64,000 nucleotides of DNA, from the NCBI GenBank assembly GCA_029582155.1, contig CM055894.1, positions 29,443,707 to 29,507,706 of the forward strand, given 5' to 3'. The DNA comes from Panopea generosa. Taxonomy: Eukaryota > Mollusca > Bivalvia > Adapedonta > Hiatellidae. The position numbers were made by a program, and so were the translations under genes. The notes under the pieces were generated by a model that had not been told where the DNA came from, made no database searches, and was given only the letters and a program-made list of their open reading frames with translations. Within the stretch, counting starts at the first letter, position 1. Every line of letters starts with the position of its first letter. Positions 1 to 10,889 of this stretch are shown in pieces.

Positions 1-660
1 GTGAGAACTGTTAATTTTGAATGGGACCGTCAGATTATGATTCCATTCCTCCTTTTTATTTCCTTTGGATTTTTTTTATTATAATATCTTTTACGTCTGA
101 GTGATCTTAGGAGATCGGCACATGATGGATGATATATAGTATTGAATAAAATATACACAAAGCACACGCGACCCCTTATATACAGTTCCAATTTACCGCC
201 TAACTCTTAATTGAAACAATACATGAATGCGCCCGCTATTATGGGATTAATATGCATATCTTATCATATGACTCAATAAGTTTTGCTAAAATGTGTATAT
301 ATAAAATGTATATACATATCCAACGAAAGCTAGATTTACATATGATCTAAGATATATAATGCAAACGAGAACAATGAAATAATACATAAAATTCACTCGC
401 ATGAAATGCATGATACATAATCAAATGAAACACAATTATTTCAGACAAATCACAGTTGATTTGTAAACTTTATGGTTATATCTTTTATACATACCTTATT
501 AACTTTGACAAGTAATCTAAATCCAATTTCAATACTACTCTTATACACACTTTGTATAAACTACCTCTGCAGTCCGTTCTTGACTGGTTTTGGGACGATT
601 ATGTGTCTTTCATACACACGTACTATATGTAATGTTATATTTTTATAACAACTTTATATC
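1..660. other. AT-rich sequence without a recognisable gene
   Basis: No open frame with recognisable protein similarity, RNA gene or clear repeat is visible. The sequence is AT-rich with short TA runs and appears to be ordinary non-coding DNA. Confidence 0.5.
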
Positions 661-830
661 CATTGGCCAATGGCATCACGTGGTGTCACGTTGTGTCACG
701 TGATTGTTAAAGCTATATATTGGACAAAGCTTGTGTTTCCGATAACAAAATGGAGCGGATTACACAATTGGAGTTATTATTGCGACAATGTTCTCAAATA
801 TCTCTAATGAAAGTTAATTATTTTATCTAA
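661..830 (+). promoter_or_regulatory. Candidate promoter: CCAAT palindrome, three phased E-box-like motifs, TATA
   Basis: An inverted CCAAT motif (attggccaat, from 662) is followed by three TCACGT cores. Their CACGTG/CACGTT/CACGTG hexamers start at 677, 687 and 697, exactly 10 bp apart. A TATA-like ctatatat lies near 712-719. The first ATG downstream, at 750, opens a 26-codon frame that stops before 835. It has no recognisable homology and could be a short first exon or a chance frame. CACGTG is the bHLH (Myc/USF/MITF/TFEB type) site. No transcript evidence is available. Confidence 0.35.
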
Positions 831-1320
831 TAGGGCCACCGAAACTATTGGACCAAATTAAATACAGTAACCTTTATACATCCATAATGCTAGATATGCA
901 ACATATGTTAGTAATTGTTGATATAAACATATTTTAAAGTGTACTGAAATACGTTTGTTTGACTATAAAGCATTACCACCATTCTTAGACCTCTATTTAT
1001 ACCTACGTCTGCAATAGACACAATATATGCAACACATTTCCTATTTTAATAAAAAAACATACACTATAGAGTGGATTCGAATGATACATTGCCACATATA
1101 CTTTCTAAAGAACACGGACCAAATGGATTTGAATAAATGCATGAAATCGTCACCACCAGATACACACGCGTCTAGAGTTTGCACCACACACACCCTGACT
1201 ATAATAATCTGCACATACCTCGTATAACGTTTGTCTATTTATAGAAGAAGCCGATATTAAACAGTAGACATTAGATAAGACACCTCTGATTTGTATCAAG
1301 CCGATTTACCGATACATTAC
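831..1320. other. AT-rich sequence without a recognisable gene
   Basis: Only short unconvincing open frames are present. No family similarity was recognised. Confidence 0.45.
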
Positions 1321-1350
1321 AAAGTGTGTATATATATATATATATATAAA

Positions 1351-2325
1351 TATATATGGAGATGATTATTTGTGAATAACCAAGATATAAATGTACAGAC
1401 CAGTCTACGGCGAGTGCGCCTAGCTACAATGCAAACCATAGATACAATATCAAGGCCTCTGCCAAACCAATAAATTTGGTGTCGATCATGATTTATATAC
1501 TATGGAATTACATGCAACACATCTGGACAGGACGGACAAATTTACATACATGAACTAATAGCTTTATATGAGTAGGATCCAGTTAAGGATTCATGACTAC
1601 TCACATGCTATATAAAGGACAGATTTATTAACCTGTTGCATCATATAGATACAGTGAATTCATATATATTTAATTTTATAAAGGGATATAATTAAATTCA
1701 CAACAACGGAATTTACGATTTTTGGAATCTTTTCAGGTGCTCATTCACAATACATGATATATATATATAGAGATAATTTTTTTGAATAACCAAGACATAA
1801 ATGTACAGACCAGAATACGGCCAGTGCGACTAGCTACAATACAAACCATAGATGCAATATCAAGGCCTCAGCCAAATCAATAAATTTGGTGTCGACCATG
1901 ACTTATATACTATGGAATTACATGCAACACATTTGGACAGGGTGGACAAATTTACATACATGAACTAATAGCTTTATATGAGTACGATCTAGTTAAGGAT
2001 GCATGACTACTCACATGCTATATAAAGGACATATTTATAAACCCGTTGGATCATATAGATACAGTGAGTTCATATATATTTAATTTCATAAAGGGAGATA
2101 ATTAAATTTACATCAACAGAATTTACGGTTTTGGGGATCTTTTCAGATGCTCATTCGTAATGAATGATATATATATGGAGATAATTATTTGTGAATAACT
2201 AAGACATAAAGGTACAGACCAGACTACGGTGAGTGCGCTTAGCTACAATGCAAACCATAGATACAATATCAAGGCCTCTGCCAATTCCATAGTATATAAG
2301 TCATGGTCGACACCAAATTTATTAA
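1351..2325 (+). repeat. ~410 bp tandem repeat, 2.4 copies, with an inverted block in the last copy
   Basis: Unit 1 starts near 1351, unit 2 near 1761 and unit 3 near 2171, and the first two align over their whole length at high identity. Each unit starts next to a TA-rich run. In unit 3 the first ~110 bp match, but the block containing the words 'aataaatttggtgtcga' (1469-1509 in unit 1, 1879-1919 in unit 2) is present as its reverse complement at about 2284-2325. A partial fourth copy lies at 34738-34812. No coding capacity is recognised. Confidence 0.85.
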
Positions 2326-3440
2326 GAAGTGAACCGTCCTGACAGGCATGTTGTTAGAGTAAAATCTCAGTTGCTGATTGGTAATGAACTGTGAGTTTAT
2401 TTGTGTGATATCAAGCGGTGGTTAAACAACAAACAATTGCGCTAAAACAGGGAAAACGCATCTGGCCAGATTTCTCAAGGATAAGTAGACATATTGAATT
2501 AAAAGCAATGACAATGCAGAAACTTCATCAGAATCCCATGACATTATATTTTTAAGTAGTAATTATTAAGACGTTCTCTTTTAGAACGGCAAGCGTCGAA
2601 GATGATTAAGACTACTGTTTAGGTACTACATAGGGATGCAAACAAGTTGGTCACCAAGCATTCGTTAGCCATGACTAGTTTCAGTTGAGGTCGTGGGTCG
2701 AGCTTTCGATGCAAAATATTTTTATAGAAAGTTTACAAAATGACTACCAAAGAGGGTTGTATTGAAATCCATTAATCGACGGAACTGGCAATGCCATATG
2801 TTACCTGAAATGTGTCGATGTTGGCGTTAAATTCCATTAAAACAAAACAAACTTTGCTCAAATTCAAACAGATATTCATTTGAACAGCTTGCCGTTCAGT
2901 ATACATATAAAACAGATGTATGTTTTGTTTCATTTTGATGTCACTTTTAGGTCAGATATTAAATATATGTCCGTACGAATTCAATACAATAATTCAGAAG
3001 GTAAATAGAACTTACTAGAAGCTCAACATTAATTTGACGACATAATCTTATTCTAAAGACCATAATTTGATATCTTAAAATGTAGAGATATTTTGTCAAA
3101 CTACTTTATTACATTCCTTTTTATTATTTTGCGTTATATTTAAAATGGAACGCGATCGATCAATCGAGTGCATTTCGTATTCAAGCTATATCCATATGTA
3201 CACATACATAATCCATATTCAATTAATGCATATCTTATTACAATCTTCCAATATCTAACATGTGATCAGGGTGTTGAGGCCATCTTATTTGGCTTCATGT
3301 GTGTGTGCTATAGTTTAAATTTATCCAAAGATCATTGGTGGCAGCACACGTACACCAGGATGGAATGTGACTTATAAGTGACTGGTATAATTAATACCAA
3401 AACTACTTAAAATATATTTTCTATATTTGATGAATATCTT
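2326..3440. other. Intergenic sequence upstream of receptor copy 1
   Basis: No gene or repeat is recognised. Earlier exons of receptor copy 1 (signal peptide, first Ig domains) are not visible here and may lie to the left of the window. Confidence 0.4.
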
Positions 3441-3444
3441 CCAG

Positions 3445-3650
3445 TATCTCCAAAGATCCTCCCTGTACAAGTTAACTTTGCGGGTGCCCCAGGAGATACA
3501 GTAGACATAAATATACCGTTCTACAGCTATCCCGCTGCAATCGGAGTGACCTTCGCCAAGCAAGGAGGTGGTCAAATCCAGAATGGTGACAGACACACTG
3601 AGCACATTAACAATGCTTCTGAAAGTGCATTGTTTCCATAAAATCATGTG
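3445..3650 (+). pseudogene. Receptor copy 1: Ig-like domain exon with internal deletion
   Basis: A splice acceptor (ttccag, ending 3444) opens a phase-1 frame containing PFYSYPAAIGVTFAKQGGG and then DRHT. This matches the copy 2 exon at 31449 (QFYSFPTADDVVFTKQGGG ... DRHT). After DRHTEHI the frame reaches a stop. In another frame the sequence gives LKVHCFHK, which corresponds to LELKCFHS about 50 residues further on in copy 2. The middle of the domain therefore appears to be deleted with a frame change. The domain would be extracellular. The exon is recognised by comparison between the two copies. Assigning it to the Ig fold is inference, supported by flanking Ig and FN3 exons. Confidence 0.6.
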
Positions 3651-3944
3651 TTGGTCCAATTATGCAGAAAAAAACATGGGGTTGGATCGATTGTTTTGAG
3701 ATCGATGGTGTGATGACACATTTTCATTTTTGACAATTATGCCCGTTTATTGCAATATATCACTACGCATCTTAAAACTTTCATATCTTCATTAAATAGT
3801 ACCAAATGTTTATCTAGGTTTTCATGACAGTTACATATTTTTCCAACCAAAACTGTAAAATATTGAGAGGAGAACTCAACATTGCTTTTTATTTAAGGGT
3901 CAAAACTCCGATATTGTGTATCTATTGTTGCCATTTTGACACTG

Positions 3945-3945
<1 letters not shown>

Positions 3946-4028
<83 letters not shown>
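3946..4028. repeat. (TA)n microsatellite
   Basis: Uninterrupted TA dinucleotides for about 83 bp inside the intron between the Ig-like and FN3 exons of receptor copy 1. The open frames across it on both strands are artefacts of the repeat. Confidence 0.97.
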
Positions 4029-4031
<3 letters not shown>

Positions 4032-4816
4032 GGATATATAACACCTTTATATGGTAAGATGCAGTAACTGTGCGGGTGCGAAAGTGTACACAATGTGAAA
4101 TAACGCATTTTTGACGATTCACTGACCAAAACTCCGACATGACTTTATATTTAATCAGTAATAATTTTAAAGCAGCTTAACCAATTTAGTTCAATAAAAA
4201 AACCTAGTACAATTTTGATAATTACAAACAGTATGATATCGAGCTTTCGGTGTTCATTGTATTTTAGACATGGCATAGATAATATATGCTTCCTACGCTC
4301 GTGAAAAAAACAGAAATCAATTATAAAAATGTATCAACTTCTCCATTTGTCTCATTCATAGTGTTAAAACTTATAATTTACCTGATCTTGTATTCAGCCT
4401 AACCTGTTGATACGCCGGGAGAGCCCTGAACTAGTATGACAATGTGTACTTTAGTTGAAAAGGCAAATAAACTTCGCATTTGAATAAACAATGACACATC
4501 CTGCAACCTCGTATGCCAATACGAAAAAATTTGGATAACGTGAAATAAGCAACATTTTTGGTTGACTATACGCATTAGTTGTATTATGTCATTTGACTTA
4601 AAATGAGGTAAAAAAACGCAACTGGACCAATCATCTCCTCTTGCAGTCAGATATGCTACATTTCACTTGTTTTAATATCAATGTTAATTTAATAAAATAT
4701 GTATATTGAATTGAATAATAAAAAGGGATATTTGGTAACATGTCCTCCTTCTCATAATATACAATTAATCCAATAGAACATACATGACCTCATGGCTAAC
4801 TTGTTTCAAATCACAG

Positions 4817-5131
4817 CTATACCACTTCCACCAAAGACATTTGTCTACCTTGGATTATTTGATGGTGTTCCGTGGCTTTACTGGGAACCGGGCTTTAATG
4901 GTGGACATGAACAGTTTTTCGTGATAGAATCAGCAATTATAGGGACTGACAATTGCATAGAACAAGAAGTGGTTGAAGATAAAGATCAGCGTCACCAACA
5001 AATCAACAATGCATACATCGCTAACATAACGGGATTAGCACCAGGAAAATACAGTGTCAGACTTACAGCTGAGAATAAAATAAGGCCAGTTGAAGTGTCT
5101 GACAGACCTACAGTTTATTTCACTATTCCAG
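4817..5131 (+). CDS. Receptor copy 1: fibronectin type III domain exon
   Basis: The exon lies between an acceptor (aatcacag, ending 4816) and a donor (gtatag, from 5132). It is 315 nt, phase 1 at both ends, the symmetric class typical of shuffled FN3/Ig exons. The protein has FN3 hallmarks: a proline-rich start (IPLPPK), a strand-B tryptophan (PWLYWEPG), the NITGLAPGKYSVRLTAEN block (strands E-F, with Leu and Tyr in the usual places) and a final YFTIPG. There is no internal stop. The copy 2 exon at 32139 has the same ends and a similar YFTI ending. It would be an extracellular domain next to the membrane. The ATG at 4792 lies upstream of the acceptor and is probably not used. Confidence 0.78.
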
Positions 5132-5178
5132 GTATAGTTTATAAAAGAAACAATAATATATAGACAACTGATTAAACT

Positions 5179-5222
<44 letters not shown>
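5179..5222. repeat. (CA)n microsatellite
   Basis: About 21 CA units directly downstream of the FN3 exon of receptor copy 1, within the next intron. Confidence 0.97.
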
Positions 5223-5225
<3 letters not shown>

Positions 5226-6449
5226 CATTTGCGATAACTATTCGTTCTTTTTTGTAAACAGATCAACGAAATATAATATGCATATTCTAATAAGATTGAC
5301 AATAATAGTTTAACGCCGGGTAGCCAGAGTTCATGCAGATCGACCACTCTGAATCCTCTACTGACTTAATCGTACAGATTATCGCCTAAATGATAACTGA
5401 AGTGGGACAATTTCCATGCTTTATGCTCATCATCAGCTTTCTGAATATAGTCAATACGCCATATTATTTGTTATTATCGAGGTAATATCAATGGAAATTC
5501 AAATTTGGTGAGAACGTTTCTGATGTACACGGACTGACTGCATATCACATCGATATTTCCGTGTTCAAAATTTCTGACTTTCGCAGCTACACAGTGTTAG
5601 TACACTATTATAACTCTCTTGACTGTGTGCCAGCTGAAAGCGAATGAAAGGAGCACGAATGGCATAGTTGTTTATAGCCTATTTTGCATTCCGAATGACC
5701 TATTAAAAAAATAATATCAATATGATCGTTGCGAATTCGCAGTCCTTGGAATCATAACGCTACCAATACCACTAACGCTTGTATTCACCACGATAGAATA
5801 CGAAAAAATGCTCTCTGGAATGGTTTATTGTACTTTTTGTAATCGTACCCGTGATCTCGTTACCATTATATCAAAGCAAAATTATGTTAATCAATTGAGT
5901 GGTTTGGTCAAGAATAAGTTTATCTTAGGATTAAAATGAGTATAAATCCGTTAATATAAAACATGAAGCAACGATGTAAAGACTTCATTATTTGAAACAC
6001 CTAACACATGTATTTGTATGTTTATTATATTTGAAAATGCCTACACTTCAAGTCAATTAAAAAAAAATAGTTCTATTAAAAAAGTCATGGCATCATTATA
6101 AACCTTTTTTTTAAAGTTATATGAACATTTTTTTATCAATTGCTCGTTTAATATCAACACATCGACTTTCATTTAATAAGACATTGAAACAAAATCAAGT
6201 CATACGCAGTTTTTTGCTTTAAATCATCGTATACGTTGAAATGATATTCAAGCCCGGGTAATAATTGTATATAACATTACGTTCGAAAATTGTTTTTTTA
6301 AACATCAATTAAACGCAAACTTAATAATCTTGGTGATAAAATGCTAATTACATGATCTTGACCAAATTAAATAGTATAATTGGAGAGTACATTAGTATTT
6401 TTATGTGTGGTCCGCTTTCTTTCTTTTTTATCTTTTATTATGTTTTCAG
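5223..6449. other. Intron of receptor copy 1
   Basis: This stretch separates the FN3 exon from the degenerate transmembrane exon. No exon or repeat is recognised inside it. Confidence 0.45.
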
Positions 6450-6524
6450 TAACTAACATACCTTCGTCGGCGGTATAGCATGTGCTGTAATATTTATTGT
6501 TAGACGACAAAGAAAACTCAGTAG
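6450..6524 (+). pseudogene. Receptor copy 1: degenerate transmembrane exon with paired donors
   Basis: After the acceptor (tgttttcag, ending 6449) phase 1 gives VTNIPSSAV and then a stop. A shifted frame continues as GGIACAVIFIVRRQRKLS, a hydrophobic stretch with a basic stop-transfer sequence. Compared with the copy 2 transmembrane exon (HPESLSGAAIGG ... FLTRN), about ten residues and one reading frame are missing. The exon end has two GT donors four bases apart (6521 and 6525). The same spacing occurs in copy 2 (33421 and 33425). The second donor gives phase 2, which fits the tail exon at 9364. Confidence 0.55.
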
Positions 6525-7318
6525 GTATGGAGTAGAATATACACTTTGACCGTATATGGAGTTATACATTTAACAATAGGTAAACAAGTAGTGATAAAAC
6601 TATATATAGCACTATGATAAATGTATACTGAAATATTTTCCAAATATCAATTTAAATAGCACATAAAAGGAACCTAGAGTAATAGCATCGCGTATAGTTG
6701 ATTGTGTAGTCTATTTGCATAAGCAGCTGTACCATGAGGATGTGCTCAACGATGATTTGATGGTACTATGTCTGTACTTGTTTGTTCACATTTTCAAGAA
6801 AATGTACGTGTTCAAACGTATTAAACACAAATAATCAACATGTGGAAGACAAATCAATAGATCAGCATGTGAACTTTAACATGTCTTCTACAGATAAGAT
6901 GTAGAAAACCGACGCATACCTCAAATATTCGAAAATTGCAAACTTTTGGTGCAAGATTACTTACATCGCACCTCTGCGGTCGTACGCATAACCTCGAGTC
7001 TAGCTCGGAAATGTCAGATATTATTTAATGGGACTTAAAGTCCTGTTACAAGTTATATATGCACTATTCTGTATTAGATACAGAAATACCCCATGCGGTT
7101 TAATATAGAATAGGGAACACATACCAATAACACTGGATATAGTATGACATGCAGCAGTAATGTGTGAATAAGTATAAAGAATATATACAATGTGAGCAGA
7201 GTTAAATTGTAAATTAGGTAAATAAGCATTTAGCGGCTCCCAATCGATTGTTTTACATCTGGCGTAAATTAATACAATTCTGTACACATATATTACATGT
7301 ATAAGGAGGCTTTCGTTT
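6525..7318. other. Intron sequence of receptor copy 1
   Basis: No exon, RNA gene or repeat is recognised. The open frames present are short and resemble nothing known. Confidence 0.4.
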
Positions 7319-8187
7319 TAGCTTTTTTTATTTAATATAGTTCCGCAGAATCTCATTAACAGCGCCCTCTAGCGGTACGTTTTTTTCGGACGATTTTCAC
7401 CAGTTTTTCCTTATAAAAAGGTCAATATTCAATGAAAAATTTTTTTAATAATAATTTTATAATACTTATTTTATTTCCTGTAATACTATAAATTTTTAAC
7501 ATTCACGCTTGATTGCGTAAAAATGCTCAGGAACAAGTTCTTGAAATTTACACATATTAAGATGTTAAGTCTATTCATTTCACTACAATATCATTGAATA
7601 AAAAAATTGGGTGTTCACGCTAGTTCTTTTCATAAATTCGAAGTCAAATGAAATATTTAAAAACACATGACGTTTATCTATTTCGGACGACGTCGTATTT
7701 TGGGTTAGTATTATTTGGCGTTGACGTCAAGAGTCTCCCGAAATTACAAGCAAACGTCGTGTTTTTTAAGTGTTTCATTTTAACTTAAATTCAAATTCAT
7801 GAAGCCACTAGCGTGAACACCCCCTCATTTTATTCGATCATATTTTAGTGAAATTAATAAAGATTAACATAAATATTATGTGAATTTCAAGAACCTGTAC
7901 CAGTGCTTTTACGCGCAATGAGTCGTAAATACATTATGTTTTTAAACATGCGTTTATATCAACCCCGGCGTAATGATTAGATGTAATGGTAACACAAATT
8001 GTATCTTATCTGAATGAATGGTTTACTCTTATCACTAGAAATAAAATAAGTAAATACAAATTTGAATAAATATTGATTGTTTTACAAGGAAAATACAACG
8101 AAACTCGTCCGAAAAATACGTACCACCAGGGGGTGGGGGCGCTGTTAACGAGCAACTGAGATACTATATTAAAATAATGAAAAAAGT
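7319..8187. mobile_element. Fold-back (long inverted repeat) element, ~0.87 kb
   Basis: The left end reads ...ttaatatagt ... ctcattaacagcgccc ... ggtacgt..ttttcggacga. The right end, reverse complemented, reads ttaatatagt ... gctcgttaacagcgccc ... ggtacgt..ttttcggacga. The match continues inward through 'gttcttgaaattt', 'gtgttcacgctag' and 'cacgacgttt' to a centre near 7715, so nearly the whole element is one imperfect palindrome with arms of roughly 370-430 bp. No transposase frame is present, so it is non-autonomous. It sits in the intron between the transmembrane and micro-exon of receptor copy 1. The superfamily is not determined, and flanking target duplications are not clear. Confidence 0.8.
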
Positions 8188-8525
8188 TTTCATAGATCAA
8201 TTTTACAGATTGTTGATAAATTACGCGAGATGTAAAATATCCGATAGGAACGCCGCGAACTACCTTAATGAAACGTATGCATTTTCTATACTACTGTTAA
8301 TTATGTAATGTTCACGCCCTCATCTAAATGCTTAATAACATTATCTACGTCAACTTATTAATTTGCATTCTTCAAATTTAGAAACGAAATTCGATATGAA
8401 GTAAATATGTTGAGCGTGCTTATAAACACTTGGTATATTATACATTACAAAGAGCGTGATGTTAGATAATATGTCAATTTGTTACTCATTTGTCTTACTC
8501 TTATCGAACAGTTACTGTCTTTTAG

Positions 8526-8565
8526 AGCAAACTGCAGAAGGCGTCACCTAAAAAGTATCTGACAG
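8526..8565 (+). other. Receptor copy 1: candidate 40-nt micro-exon with in-frame stop
   Basis: An acceptor (tgtcttttag) and donor (gtaatc) bracket 40 nt. Entered in phase 1 it reads KQTAEGVT and then TAA, and would leave in phase 2, which fits the next exon. The copy 2 micro-exon (36986-37019) behaves the same way, with eight codons then TAG. Inclusion would give a short cytoplasmic tail lacking the YxxL motifs. It is too short to be certain without transcripts. Confidence 0.4.
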
Positions 8566-9363
8566 GTAATCATATTTTACACTTACTTTATAATGTCATG
8601 ATTATGTATTATATAAAAACTGCATCCCCGGCTGAATGTCAGACTTATTATTTAAACGCATATTAATGGTTTTATTTGCTTATATAGTTAGTATCTTTTA
8701 CAAGATGTGTTTTTGTTTCAAATACGTTTGTCTTATAATATCTTGCAAATTTTGATATTTAACTTTATAGAAACAAACGATCATATTCGTTTAGTACACG
8801 GTGCAATTGCAACCATGAACGTGTGTATTTGTCGCTGACGCTGTCGCTGTTAAACAACTATATTAGGAAATAAATAACCTTTATTTAATTATAAGTTTTT
8901 AAGGAGTTAACCTTCAAGAAACAAGCAATTTCGCATTTGAAATGGATTACATATGGTGGTTATTTGTAACTCTCTATATTGTTTTTTACAATGCAATTCA
9001 GCAGGTATATTGTTTTTAATTAGATTAAACTTTTTTTTTAAATAAGAACGTTTTAATTCAAATAAAACGAGAACGTATGTAAAACTAAATGTATATATAA
9101 ATAAAAAAACATAACACCATGCGTTTAAAAAAGTAAAAAGCACTTACTGATTATATCCATAAGCAATGGTGCTAATTTTACAATTCGTGTTGAATTTATT
9201 TGTAAAGTAAAGACTTGTAAATTTGGAAGTTAACTACTGCCAAACAAGGGTATATTCTCGCTTTATCAAAGGTGTCAAATCATTCTTTATTTTACAGCAT
9301 ACTTTTACGATAATACTTTGATGCAGTGCTTATCTAAAAAAAAAATAATGTATACCTTTTCAG

Positions 9364-9449
9364 TGATACCAATGCAGCCACTTATAAAACTACCATGTCC
9401 AGTAATCGTAGCGAACATCTGTATACAGATCTTAAGGCTACCCCACAAG
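9364..9449 (+). CDS. Receptor copy 1: cytoplasmic tail exon with YTDL motif
   Basis: The exon lies between a strong acceptor (ccttttcag, ending 9363) and a donor (gtatct, from 9450). It is 86 nt, phase 2 at the start and phase 1 at the end, identical in phase to the copy 2 exon at 37880. It encodes 28 residues starting DTNAATYKTT and containing SEHLYTDLKATPQ. YTDL is a YxxL tyrosine motif of the kind bound by SH2 domains when phosphorylated, and it pairs with YGNL in the next exon. It would lie in the cytoplasm. The call rests on phase agreement and motif parallel with copy 2; the exon alone would not be recognisable. Confidence 0.62.
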
Positions 9450-9966
9450 GTATCTGATTTTCTGTGTGTTTTTTACTTTATCAAAATCATGTTTATATAT
9501 ACAAGTACATATGTATATATTCTTTTGAAATCTAAATAGGATTTTGACATTTCATTTACGCTTTAAATTGATATATCTTTCTTATAATTAGCCCTTTTTA
9601 TTATTTATTTTTACCGATCAAATCAAATGAAACTATTTATCACATTACTACAGTGACTTCTACTTCTACTGACACAACTACTGCTAGTAAAATGATAATA
9701 CGTGTATCAATGATATAAATAGTAACAATAAAAATAATAATAACAATGATACTTAATGTATCACCAGTAACTTTATTTCAAGTATTACTAATACACTATT
9801 GCATCAGCTATATTCACATGGTCGTGATTCGATAACCACTTAAGGTGAGGTTTGTCTTTAAGCAAAACACTTTAACGTATCAATTCTACATAGGAATATT
9901 TCAATCGTGTAAAGCATTTATATGCAGTCAATGTAGAATAAATAGTTTTCCATTTAAAGTCGGGCA

Positions 9967-10140
9967 GAAGTGATTTGTGTAATGTGTTAACTGATCCCTT
10001 CGGAGGTTGCGGGTACGATCCCAGGATCGACCAGATAGCCTCTCAAATATCAATACTCAGTACTGGTTCTACTCTAGAAACGGACTCATGAGGCGGTTCA
10101 TTTATGCTCTAAGTTTCATTTTGCAATCAAACAAAAATAA
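9967..10140 (+). mobile_element. tRNA-derived SINE fragment
   Basis: A B-box-like segment (gttgcgggtacgatccc, near 10007) is followed by a body with 'ctcagtactggttctactctagaaacggactc'-type words, similar in style to other tRNA-headed repeats in this window. The A-box half is weak. It lies in the last intron of receptor copy 1. Read as an old SINE; the family is not assigned. Confidence 0.5.
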
Positions 10141-10824
10141 AACAGTATAAGTTTACCTTCCAATATCATTGCTAGATTTAATTCAGCTATTTAATTTTAC
10201 TATAATTATTATTTAAAACTATTATTTAAATAAGCACTTTTATCGTAGACTTCGTGGAAACCCTTTATAAAATCTTTATCATTAGCATTGTCATATTTAT
10301 AAATGGATACCTAAATATTAACTATTATGTTCTCATGTAGCTATATACACAATAGTATGTGCGGGACAGGTGCCGACGTCATGTCGTGCATTTCTAGTTC
10401 CATGTCACTCGTGATGCCAAAGCTTCATACAATTGAGCATCAAACATTTTGACAATTTGTTGTAAGGGTGTTATGCATAAATTGCTATTGTCATGGCTGG
10501 GTCAGTTATTGAAGTTATTCTAGTCATTTTCCATGGAGATTGTACACCAAAAAATTCGTCGGTGCTATTTCTAAACAAAAAAAAAACAAGTCATTCTTGG
10601 GTTTCCATTGCAGACTAGGTAATTGTAATAGCTTTCACAGATGATTTTCGAATTGAATCGCACTGTTTGATAATTGTCCTCTCTTCTGTGACGTCAAAAT
10701 GACACATTTTGTTTTGTCTGCACAAATGCAAATAGTTATGAAAACAGCTTGCGAATTTTAGACAATGTCATAACCATAACTCTTTAAAATAGTCTGTATA
10801 AATATCATTTTTGTTTAATTTCAG

Positions 10825-10889
10825 GCGCGAATAAACCACATACAAATATGGAAATGTATGGAAATTTAAAACTCCAGACGAGCCGTTAA
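10825..10889 (+). CDS. Receptor copy 1: last coding exon with YGNL motif
   Basis: The acceptor (taatttcag) ends at 10824. Entered in phase 1, as the previous exon requires, it reads 21 residues ending EMYGNLKLQTSR and a TAA stop at 10887-10889. The matching copy 2 exon (38199-38251) ends KAYENLKI and stop. The shared YxNLK near the C-terminus supports the frame. Tyr-x-Asn is the Grb2-type SH2 binding pattern. With YTDL in the previous exon it forms a YxxL-x16-YxxL pair, longer than a classical ITAM spacer of 6-12. Confidence 0.65.

Noticed and set aside
3824-4140. Open frames on both strands across the (TA)n tract
   Set aside because: These are Tyr-Ile repeats from a dinucleotide tract and are mirrored on both strands.
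9318-9539. 73-codon frame MMQCLSKKK across the copy 1 tail exon
   Set aside because: It is the wrong frame over the 9364-9449 exon. The YTDL frame is supported by exon phases and by copy 2.
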